From assembly GCA_019671135.1 (NCBI GenBank), contig JAHRHY010000010.1, positions 1,302,001 through 1,366,000 on the forward strand: a stretch of 64,000 nt of DNA, written 5' to 3'. Below, in pieces: positions 48,670-58,178 of the stretch. The stretch comes from Linnemannia hyalina (taxonomy: Eukaryota > Mortierellomycota > Mortierellomycetes > Mortierellales > Mortierellaceae). Every line of letters begins with the position of its first letter. The first letter of the stretch is position 1. The notes under the pieces are model-generated. The model was given only the letters and a program-made list of their open reading frames with translations, was not told where the DNA came from and did no database searches. Made by a program: the position numbers and the translations under genes.

Positions 48670-49311
48670 ATGAAATTCCTCGCTGTCGCCACCGCCGTCG
48701 TCTCGACCCTCCTCTTGGCCACCTCCAACGTCGAGGCCCACGTTACCGCCAACCCCTCCGTCGGTGTCTCTGGAGCATACTTCCAGACCAACTTCCGCGT
48801 CCCCCACGGCTGTGACGGTAACGCCACCGACCTCGTCATCGTCGAGATCCCCAAGGACGTCACCTCGGTCAAGCCCCGCGCCACCTACCCCTGGAACACC
48901 ACCATCAACATGGTTCCCCTCGCCGTCCCCATCGTCACCCCCACCGGCACCGTTAACACGACCGTCGGTTCCATCACCTGGTCAAACGGCAACCTCGCCG
49001 ATAGCATGTACGAGGATTTCGGCCTCCAGTTCAAGCTCCCCCAGATGATCGGACCCCTTTACTGGAGCGTTTACCAGCACTGCATCAACGGTGCCTGGAA
49101 CAACTGGACCAACGTCCCCGATGCCAGTGGCAAGACTGCCGGCTTCCCCGCTGCCGTCATCAACATCTCCAACACCACCACCACTGCCCCCGGAACTAGC
49201 AGCCCTTCCACCGGTGGTGACAGCAAGAGCGCCGCTATTGTTTCCCAGATCTTTGGTCTTGGCCAGGTTGCCCTCGTCGGTGCCGGTGCCTTGATGTTGG
49301 CCATGCTTTAA
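48670..49311 (+). CDS. DUF1775/YcnI-like copper-binding protein, secreted and GPI-type
   Basis: Intronless, 213 residues. Signal peptide MKFLAVATAVVSTLLL...SNVEA ends in a V-E-A cleavage site, so the mature protein begins HVTANPSVG. The DUF1775 core is clear: GAYFQTNFRVPHGCDG, VEIPKDVTSVKPRATYPW (the P-x-x-x-W turn), GSITWSNG, GLQFKLPQMIGPLYW and QHCINGAWNNWTNVPD. It resembles the proteobacterial form (RVPHGCDG, LYFPVVQEC) more than Bacillus YcnI. In YcnI the N-terminal His, together with Glu and Trp, binds Cu(II); the N-terminal His is kept here. A Ser/Thr-rich linker and a hydrophobic tail (GQVALVGAGALMLAML) indicate a GPI anchor. Likely extracellular copper binding (inference). Possible bacterial origin. 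Confidence 0.83.
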   Translation: MKFLAVATAVVSTLLLATSNVEAHVTANPSVGVSGAYFQTNFRVPHGCDGNATDLVIVEIPKDVTSVKPRATYPWNTTINMVPLAVPIVTPTGTVNTTVGSITWSNGNLADSMYEDFGLQFKLPQMIGPLYWSVYQHCINGAWNNWTNVPDASGKTAGFPAAVINISNTTTTAPGTSSPSTGGDSKSAAIVSQIFGLGQVALVGAGALMLAML

Positions 49312-49885
49312 AGCAAACCACCCCAGTTTGTCGTCGGTTCTGCGGTTTGAGGAGACATAGAGAAAGAGAGGAGTAACAAGAACCTGCATGTTCCTTTTAG
49401 CAACACATACATACACTTCCTAATCACCCACCCACCACCATTAATCATTAATAAACCTAGCCCTGTACATACCACTTAAAAAAGATAACAGCTGCCTCTT
49501 GTGTTTGTGTTCATTGTTAACAGACACGCATGCAAGCGAAAAAGAGGATGCATTCCGCAAAATGACGCTAACGGCCCAATCGAATCGTAATCGCCACGCC
49601 GTTCCCCCACTCCCTGAAGCTGATGTGTGTGTGTACGTCTCGTTCAGATTCGTGTTCTGCCAGGGTATATGTTTCATCCACCTTGAACACCTTGGGAAGT
49701 AGTAAAGGCGAGGCAGATACTGGCGAGAGATCGCGTCAAGGGCTTGTGTGTTTGCTTTCTTTCGCATCCACGCCATCTAACTGTGAATCCACTTGCCTCC
49801 AAATGATTTTAACTCTTTGTTTCCTTCGTCGCTCTCCTCTTTCACCTCCTTTCCTTCGCACCACTTAGCTTCTTGTACTCATAGC
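49312..49885. other. Spacer DUF1775 gene / shugoshin candidate
   Basis: 3' flank of the DUF1775 gene, then a CT-rich leader before the next gene. An in-frame ATG at 49793 could extend the next protein by 31 Ser/Phe-rich residues, but that reads like translated leader. Confidence 0.4.
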
Positions 49886-52445
49886 ATGCATCCATCTACA
49901 CCTACTGTCGTCAGGTCCGGGGATCAGCCTTCTTCGTCCTCTTCCCGTGCATCTCTATTGTCGCAGTACCCAACACGCACTACTTCTTCAACACCGCATG
50001 TCCCTATCTTATCCTTGCCATACAATAATCCACAAACAACAGCTACTCCCTTTCCCACTCAACAACTGCCCTGTCATTGTACCTTTGAGACCGAGCGACA
50101 AAGGCACCTGAGGCTGAACCAGGATATCATTCGCCTTGTAAACCTCAAGTCTATCCAGATCCGTCGATCCGAGGCAGAGATATCCCAACTCGAACGGGCA
50201 AATCTCGAACTCACCGTCGCCTTACACAGAGCACAGAGAGAACTACAGGAAAGGTCAACAGCCAACACAGCGTCTCTCTACCACGCCACGTATTCACCAG
50301 CGGCAACAAACCTTCAGGAAGAGTGGATTCAGTTGGGTCGGACGCAGCAAGCTATTCCTTACCTCCAACGGCAGATCGAGTCGGGATTGCCACCACATCA
50401 TAAGCAACCTAACCGAGACTACTCTGACTGTGGACGAGACTACGCCGGCAAAGCCGACCTCACGTTGTCGTTGACGCCTCGAAGCAAGAGACGGAAATTG
50501 GAGTCGCTTGCAGTCTCGAGTGTGATCCCTCGAGACTTGGCTATGATCAAGTTGGAGCACATTCGTGCCATCTATCAGGTACATTTTGATTTTTTATTTT
50601 CTCGTGAATATGATTAGCTCGAGCATATTCTAACGCTATTTTTTTTATTCCTCTTGACGAACACTTTCCAACAGCATGAACAGAACGCTCTCGTCGAGGT
50701 GATACGGTCGCATCAGTCTACAGCCGAACTCTACAAGGAGAATCTCAGGATCTTGAGCGGGGATCGAGAATGCTCCAGCAGCAATATTCACGCCAGCATC
50801 AGCGGAAGGGGTCACGTCAGTCAGTCCGATCAGAGACTTGATCAGTCTCTGGATTCATCTCATTACTTCTCAGAGGCGATGTTGCTCCCACCAGAGCGCT
50901 CGGCTCAGTCGTCCACTGAACTAGTTGTGACACCACCAAATCTCAAGCGAGCACGAGCGTGGCAGACGCCTTCCCCCTTGCCATTTTTCAACATGGATAC
51001 AGTAACTGGTGAGGCTGATAGTGACCTCACCAACCCAATGCTGGATCCCTCTCGACCACTTCTTGCCGAACCAGCGCAAGTTAGACGTGGACGAACATTC
51101 ACGTCAAGTTCGACCAGGTCGGTTGCAGAGGGAGTAGGTAGTGAGAGCCAACAAACGATCTTCGACGCATCAACCGAACCAGCTCCGCAGATATCAAACC
51201 ACACCCGTGAGTCAGCGCGACGATTGAAACGACCAGTAAGTGACTAGATCAGTGAGGCGGCGCTTCAATGTTTTTTCTTGCCCACGGAACACTCTCTAAC
51301 TTTTCACCCTCTTCACTACCTTGTAGGTTTCCAAGGTCAGGGCAAGCGCTTTGTCTATTATATCCGAGCAGGTTGAACACACTATTCACGACCTCGCGGA
51401 CACCATCATCTCGGAGCCACCAGGATCGGTATCATCTCTCGATATACCCCCGCTGGCGCCAAGGCAATCAATTAATCCTCAAGACTTGATTGTCGGTAAC
51501 CAGAAACCTCAGCCAAATCAAACGACACCCAGGACACCGAAAAGACAGTTAATGGCAAGTCCCTATCGCCGTGAGGAAGCTTCGTCCGCTGCCAAGGTGT
51601 CACCTTCTGCTGCGACGAGAAGGGATCGTTACGTGCGGGATCTCGCCAAGGCCAAGGCTCTGTCCAAGAAACTTGTTGCAATGTTCAGAAACAAGAGTAC
51701 AGTTGCCAAAGCAAGCGCTTCCTCAGAGACATCACTTGCGGTCAAGAGCGAGGATACAACCGCAACGGCTGAGCTTGGCGTCGACAACTACACCAACAAG
51801 AGGCCAAGCAGTACAGAGACGGATTCTATCACCTCAACGATGGCGACACCGCCGACAAATACAAAAGCTGCTGCTGCTTTAAGAAAGAGTGCCACCCTCT
51901 CGCCCTCACACATCCCTCGCGCCATCAAGCAGCAGTGTCGTTCAGGAAGCACTAGATCGTTAGCCAGTCATCGGTCTGGTATTCACCCCGACAAACTCAA
52001 GTCCCTCACTGCGGGTCAGCTCCTCCGCCTGATGAACAGGACTCTCTTGGGGTCTTCACGGCTTCCTGTTCTGCCAAAAGCAATTGTCCAAAAAGGAGTG
52101 TCGTCGAATGTTCACCTTGCGCCACTGAGGTCTGCAGCTAAAGGACCAACGTCCACAGTTTCCGCTGTCACCATCGAGCACTCGACTTCGACCTCGGCTC
52201 CAAACGTGGCCTCGCCTTCATCAGAAGCACCCCCACCTTCGACAGTTGCGACAGGGACGATTGCCGAAGCAGCAGAAAACCAGGACATTCCTCCTCCGGT
52301 GACAACAGTAACAAAGGCAAAGACGACCACTAAACCTTCGGCTGCAGTCGCTGTCAAGTCTCGGCGAGTGACCAGGTCCGTTCTTTCTAACAAGTTTCGA
52401 CGCGTAACCCGCTCTACAGCCGCGGCTGCCTCACAGATGTTGTGA
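49886..52445 (+). CDS. Candidate shugoshin (centromeric cohesion protector)
   Basis: Three exons (49886-50578, 50675-51235, 51327-52445) give 790 residues. Near residues 65-125 a coiled-coil reads LRLNQDIIRLVNLKSIQIRR and SEAEISQLERANLELTVAL, the layout of the shugoshin N-terminal coiled-coil (N-x-x-I/L-x-x-x-N, S-x-x-I-R-x-x-E-x-E-I, N-L-x-L). The long middle is Ser/Thr/Pro-rich without domains, with TPR and SPYRR patches. The C-terminus is basic with paired RRVTRS motifs (KSRRVTRSVLS, FRRVTRSTAAA), like the shugoshin C-terminal basic box that binds phosphorylated histone H2A. Shugoshin recruits PP2A to protect centromeric cohesin. The call rests on the two ends only, so another coiled-coil chromatin protein is possible. 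Confidence 0.55.
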
Positions 52446-52888
52446 GTTGAATCGACAGCTCGTACATAAACTTCATCGCGACTATCAGCAGCGATTGCTT
52501 CATGGAACGACTTTCTAGACTTGAATGATACACTAGGGCGAACGAGTGCATTTGTCGCGTTGCCTTCTTTGCATTTAGAGAATAGAACATATACACAATC
52601 GCCCGATTGCTTTACTGTCACTGCCCAAACAATAAGAAAGAAAAAAAATAAGATGAGGTGGTGAGCGACAACGTAGAGACTACATGAATAAGTATTTCGA
52701 AAATGGACAAGGACAAACACAAACAGAAACAATAATGGAAATGGTGGCAAAGGAGCAGTGGCGATCAAGGAATGTCGTGAAGAGTGAAAAAGGTTACTTT
52801 TAACACTTGTTTTTTGTCACTGAATTGCTTCGAGAGAGCAAAGAAAAGCATTATTTGAAGAAGTTGTTCGTAACCTTGAGATGGAGTT
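52446..52888. other. 3' flank of the shugoshin candidate
   Basis: AT-rich; no coding or RNA feature was recognised up to the foldback element. Confidence 0.5.
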
Positions 52889-53488
52889 ATTTTAAAACGA
52901 ACGCCTTCCTGAAATGTATATGTGCCAAAACGAACACCTTCCAAGAATGTCAAATACACCAAACGAACACCTAATGTTAGGAAAATTTGGGCAAAAACGA
53001 ACGAGCACTTTCAGACCTGAGGTGGTTGCCAATTGCCCAGCCTAAAGACACGCGAGCGTGATGGGAGTAGTTGCGCTGGATAGGTACTCGTCAGGGCCCC
53101 CTTCTGGTACCAGCTTGATGGTGCCAGACTCTAACCAGAAGACTTTTATCGATGCTGAGTGGTAGTGCGCATGACCCATATAAATTGCATGCATTAATAA
53201 AACAAGAAAACAGCGAGTATGGACTCATCGATGAGTCCTCTACCCATATCTCTTCTCAAGCTGGTACTAAAAGGGGAGCCCTGATGAGTATCTACCCAGC
53301 GCAACTACTCCCATCACGCTCGCGTGTCTTTAGGCTGAGCAACTGGCAACCACCTCAGGTCTGAAAGTGTTCGTTCGTTTTTGCCCAAATTTGCCTAACA
53401 TAGGCGTTCGTTTGGTGTATTTGACATTTTTGGAAGGTGTTCGTTTTGACACATATACATTTCAGAAAGGTGTTTTTTTTAAAAAGTT
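52889..53488. mobile_element. Foldback / MITE-like element with arms of about 230 bp
   Basis: The left arm (about 52889-53115) and right arm (about 53259-53488) are inverted copies with over 85% identity by eye; for example GACACGCGAGCGTGATGGGA at 53047 matches the complement of 53314-53333. Within each arm the unit AAACGAACACC (or AACGAACGCC) recurs at about 32-bp steps (52893, 52924, 52957, 52993), like subterminal transposase-binding sites. The centre of about 145 bp holds an 18-bp palindrome at 53221-53238 and no transposase gene, so the element would be non-autonomous. No clear target-site duplication was found. Arms end in T/A-rich sequence. Confidence 0.8.
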
Positions 53489-54600
53489 CACTGAAAGAGG
53501 ATGCGGTCGCGTGTGGGTGTGGTAGCAAGTGATTTCTACATGTACTCCCATGATCTCCAGCGAGGATCGAGCCAGCTGGTCCAGCTCGAGTAACAGCACC
53601 ACCTATATAGGTGACACCAACAGGAGAGGTACCCACAACCAGCCCTTTCCTCTCCGAGGCTCACTTGGTGCCTCTAAGAGAGTACATGCCCCTGACCTCT
53701 CTTTGAATCTGTCGTTGTACTTTGCCGATTCCGTATTCACTACATCGGATTCAGATCCAGCAGCCTCTGGCTCTCCTGAACTTGATTTCGTCATGCCACC
53801 AGTTCTCAAGTAAACTCGAATACAGCAACCGCTCCAGGCAACCAGCCAGATTGTTGGTGACTTAGATAGTCTTACATCGACCATGACGACTGCTAATCGC
53901 CAACGTCCGTGCGTATGTCAAGAGAGACGACCGCGATCGACGCGACTCCATCTCTACAATCGCCCGAACAACAGAGTAACACCATGGGCTACATGTCTGT
54001 CACCAGCGTCCCCGGCTCCTTCACGATACCATTCAGGACTATACCTCCGTGTGCAGCAGCAACAGTCTCAACAGACAAGCGCTGTTAACTCTCAGGAGTA
54101 GATCAAAATGAACCAGTCTAAGCGCCTCCACTAAAGTGCTATAAGATCACCACCTATGGCTCCTCTAAGGAGAACTCCCCCAAGATCAACGACATTGTCG
54201 CCTTTTCACCTAAAGTTTCAGGCTGTCTCGAGAACACCCAACAATATCTCACCCTTCGTCACAACTCTGGCCGCCACCGAGATGACAAGTAGCAGCACCA
54301 GGCAGTGTGAGTAGGAGCGCGTTAAGGTCAAGAAGAGGAGTGACCACCTCATCATCAACTTCAAGAACCTGCCTCGTTGTACCGATGGTGCCAGTGTAAA
54401 GGAGGCCGTGAAGAGCCTTCCAGCGGTCAAGATTGATAACACGCAGCCGACACCCCGTTCTAACGACCACTTCTGCTTCAGCAGCCCAACAACAGCAGCA
54501 ACAACAAGACGTAAAACTCTGGAATCTGATCATATGCCTATGTTGGAGTCTGAGCTAGAATCCGAGATTGAGTCAGAGGCCGAGACGTAGTTGGAGACCG
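53489..54600 (+). pseudogene. Decayed reading frame of unknown origin next to the foldback element
   Basis: Three open stretches (53529-53813, 53883-54101, 54408-54590) and the sequence between them lie in one frame, broken by TAA at 53811, TAG at 54099, TAA at 54132, TAG near 54315 and TAG at 54588. The translation is not random looking (for example RVKVKKRSDHLIINFKNLPR and PMLESELESEIESEAET) but matches no family I know. A frame kept over 1.06 kb with several stops fits a pseudogene; an intron-containing gene with the stops spliced out cannot be excluded. Confidence 0.35.
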
Positions 54601-56015
54601 AGGAGTCAGGAGGTCAAGGAGGCATGCGTGGAAGGGTAGCTGAACGTTAAATTATGGATGCTGCGGTCATCTCCATCCCTAAGTGGCTCCGATACTACAA
54701 GCGCCGTTGAGTGGGTTGGCTGGAGGAGAGTTACAAACCAACGCGACCGAGATGGGAGTCCAATGTTGCTTATACAATGGGGTTCATGAGTGCGGAATCG
54801 CGAATTGAATGTGTGCTTGGCTCGACGCCCTTCTTCTTTACAACGTAGATAGAACCTGGCTATATACTTTTTTTTTCACACTTGCTATTGAACCGACCCG
54901 ATGATATTTTACTTTGTGTTTTCAAAGAGGGGATAATAGACAAGAAGACAATACTCGTTCATTCTTCCTCCCTGTCCTCCCCTCCTGACCGATAACAGGA
55001 ACAAAGAACGTCAACAAGCAACAAAGAAGGCCCTTGCCTTTCCCCTCTACTTTCAAACAAAAACCAATTGGACCTCCGCACAGGCCACTCTAAACAAAAA
55101 AATAGAAAGAATTTTTTTTTGGGCGTAGCTTCTTTTGGCGCCACAATTTTCACTGTGAACAAAAAGGAGGTCAAGGCAGGAGAGTTATGTGGAGAAGGCG
55201 ATGTCATTTTTGTTGTTTTTCTTTCCCCTAATCGATTTTCTATCCTCGTCCCTTTTTTGTTTGCATCCATCGCTTAGATGCCTTCATCCACATGTTCAGC
55301 GCCACCTCATCCATCAATCGGTTTTTGTTCTGTTTTATTTTTATTCGAAGTGCTATAGCTACTTCCTGCCTATGTGCTCCTTGAGCTCTTTTCGATGTCG
55401 GAAAACGCCAGTAGTCATGTAGCCAGTGGAGAAGCGGAAAACGAGTAGTACCAAATGTGCGAAAAAGATCAATGCAAAGAAAGAAACAAAATAACAAATA
55501 TGTGAGGGTGGTTTGCCAGGTAATGAGTGTCAAAAGTCTAAAGTAAGAAAGTTAAAGTGGTTTGCAAAGAAAACAATAAAAGTGCTGCGCCGACCTGGGC
55601 TTCCCGTCTCTGCTGCCGCAAAGGTGAATCGCCAGAGAGTGAGGGTTCTGGCTAGTTGCTGGCCGTTGATGTTGACTTTTGTTGTTGCTGTTGTCGGTCC
55701 ATCCACCAAGTTAAAAAGATGCAATTAGGATGAAAAGACAGAACGAAAAAAAGTCGACCAAAGCAGTATGGTGAAAGAAATAAACAAAGGAGTCGCCACA
55801 GGTCAACAGATCAAAAGAAAGGAAGGAAAGAAAAAGAAGGTACAGAAAGTGGTTTTTGCTGGGTTATTCTCTTTTGTCGATAGATCTTGTCGTTGGATGG
55901 ATGTTGGATTGCTGAAAGAAAAAAAAGGGATTCGTTCCAAGGGTTCGCCTTCGCTCACACATACAGACAGCATGGGGTTGATGTGATTTGATCCCGATGT
56001 TCCTATCTTGTTCCT
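54601..56015. other. Spacer up to the Yippee-like gene
   Basis: 54601-54800 may continue the decayed frame (IPKWLRYYKRR, then a stop). 54800-56015 is the 3' side of the minus-strand Yippee gene, AT-rich with several short open frames of no recognisable content. Confidence 0.4.
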
Positions 56016-57191
56016 TTATGCGCTCGAGACGTAGTGAAGGAGCGTTCTTTCCAGGATGAAGCGCCCTTCCTTGTATTGTTCCGTTTGCTCATAGGCCACA
56101 AGCTAATTGTATCGATAATAATAGGTTCAAGAAACTAATTAATAAGAAAAAAAAAGGGAAAAACTCGTGACAAGACAAAAAACAAGTGAGGATATTATTG
56201 TCGTTATCGAATGACCAAATCACGTTTTGGGAGCTGAAGGAGTGAGTAAGTGGCAGTTGAGTAAATGACTTACATATTTCCAGCCGACAACAGTGGCACA
56301 TTCGGCGCAATGGATGTCCTGGACTGTGTGCAGACCTGTCCTCATATTCCTGTCCTCTGCTTCTCCCGTGTAGACATTGATCCTATGAAATTGTCAGGAG
56401 CACAAAAATTGTCTGTCAGTATGGAAAGGAGAGAGAGAGAGAGTTCAAAAGGGAAATGCATCACTGGTGGTCACTGAGCCATGTGTTGATACTTACACGT
56501 TTGAGAAGAGATAGGCTCTTCCGAACTGGCCATGGAATTGCTACGCAAAAGAAAAAATGAGTAAAGGGTCAAAGGTCAGTCGAAGGATGAAAGGGTCGAA
56601 AGGGTGAGAAAGAGGAGTAATGATACTGGTTAGACCAACCCGATGCATTTCCCTTTTCCTTCTCCCGACTATCTTCTTCTTTGGCTATTGTTCTTGTTTG
56701 TTGTTTGTTGTTTGTTTTTCCATCCACTCCCTTTTTCGTGTGGACGATTAGCATGTTTCATCGCACGGAGTCACTTTTCCGTCGCCACCCTTTTCTCTCA
56801 CTCTCTCTCCTTTGTGCCCCTTTCCTCGGATGTCATCCATGTACGAGGATTGGGGGTCAGGTAATGATGTCGAACCAGGAAGTATACGTGAGAAATTTCC
56901 ACAACCAATCTTTTGTTTCTCTCCGCCCATTTCCTGCCACGAGGACATCATCAGTCAGCCTTTTCTCGCTGATTAATCTCCACCAGCGACCTGCGCAGAG
57001 TGGTCGGTCGGTCATAGGATATCTGGGTAAAAGAGCAATGCCCTCGGGGTGTAGAGTAAAAAGAGTACAGCAGGAGTTGGGTGTGGATTTACCCTAGAGA
57101 TGATGTGATCGTGTGTGGCAAAGTGAGTCTTGCAGGCGTTGCAGCCCAGGATCTTTTCTCCGTGGAGGTATTTCTTGTAGACGATTCCCAT
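56016..57191 (-). CDS. Yippee-like zinc-binding protein (YPEL/MOH1)
   Basis: Small beta-fold zinc protein of the Yippee/Mis18/cereblon fold; fungal MOH1 and animal YPEL5 are linked to the GID/CTLH ubiquitin ligase. Four minus-strand exons: 57191-57093 ([20 protein letters not shown] then [11 protein letters not shown]), 56540-56497 ([15 protein letters not shown]), about 56384-56273 ([36 protein letters not shown]) and about 56112-56016 ([20 protein letters not shown]). Both CxxC zinc pairs (CNAC, CAEC) and the GRAYLF and GWKY...YKEGRFILE signatures are present. The frame extends far upstream of 57191 as CT-tract translation, so the ATG at 57191 beside the conserved start is preferred. Confidence 0.9.
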
Positions 57192-58178
57192 CGAAAGGAG
57201 CTCTGAGACTTGATGATAGGGGGAGGTAGAGATGGAGTGGCGGTAGGCGTGGGAGTAGAGGGAGGAAGAGGAAGAGCTTGTTGCTGTTGTTGATATTTTT
57301 GGTTGTGTGTAGTTGTAAGGCTGTTGACTCGGAACGACAGAATGCGGCTTGCTGGTTACTTGTGTAAGTGGTGGGCGTGAAGTGAGCGAGAGAGTGTTTG
57401 TTGGTTGTTGTATTGAAAAGGGGAAGAGGGGGTGTTGGTTGTAAGGGAGAAGTGAAGGAGAGTAAAAGAAGGAAAAGATAACGAAGGAAGAAGAGGAAGG
57501 GAAGGGAAGAAGAGGAAGAAGAAAAAAGAGAGAGGAAAAGCCCACGGTCAAGTCCGATGGCGATGAGAGCAGTCGGGGGACAGGAGAGCGTGAGTGACTG
57601 AGGTGGGGCAAGGGAGAACGAGGACGAAGAAGAAAAAAAAAAAAAGAGAATCATGGCGGAGGACAGACGGACGACTCCCTCTTTTGCCCAACTCGAATGA
57701 CTGCTTTTTTTTGTGTGCTCCTTTGAGCAAATGATGGCCAAATGGAGGAGGGACAGGGGTATCATAGCATAGAGGGATAGGCTGCCTGTCGTTCATATCA
57801 CAAACAAGCAAGACACATCCTATTGGCCAATGGGCACGCCCCTCGTATCATATGGTGATTGAAAGAGAGCCGAGGTGACTGGTCGACCCCCACTCTGTCC
57901 TGCCTTGAACAGGCGAATCGTGGCAGAATAAAGAAACCGAATCAAAAAGTCGCGTTTGCTACACGACGCGATACAAGACGAATGAAGTCATCATCGTGCA
58001 ATCAAACAAACACGTCTTCAAGCCTTGTTTCGGTCTTTTTTTCTTCTTTTTCTTTCTTCCCGTACTTTCTCTTTCCCCCTTTACCACAGGAAAAATAAAA
58101 AACAATCAACACTCTCTCACCACTCCCTCTCGCTCTCACTTACATACCACTTTCACACATTCCTCATTTGCATTCGCC
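57192..58178. other. Divergent spacer Yippee / BAP31
   Basis: The half near 57200-57650 is purine-rich on the plus strand (CT-rich leader of the minus-strand gene); 58020-58170 is CT-rich before the plus-strand gene. The long minus-strand open frames here are translations of the CT tract. Confidence 0.5.

Noticed and set aside
53221..53238. GGACTCATCGATGAGTCC palindrome containing GATGAGTCC, resembling a hammerhead ribozyme core
   Set aside because: The required second half (GGACGAAAC-type core) and cleavage stem are missing on both strands. It is better explained as the centre of the foldback element.
57012..57765. Extended N-terminus (100-200 residues) for the Yippee-like protein
   Set aside because: The extra part is translated CT tract; the family normally starts just before the first CxxC, matching the ATG at 57191.
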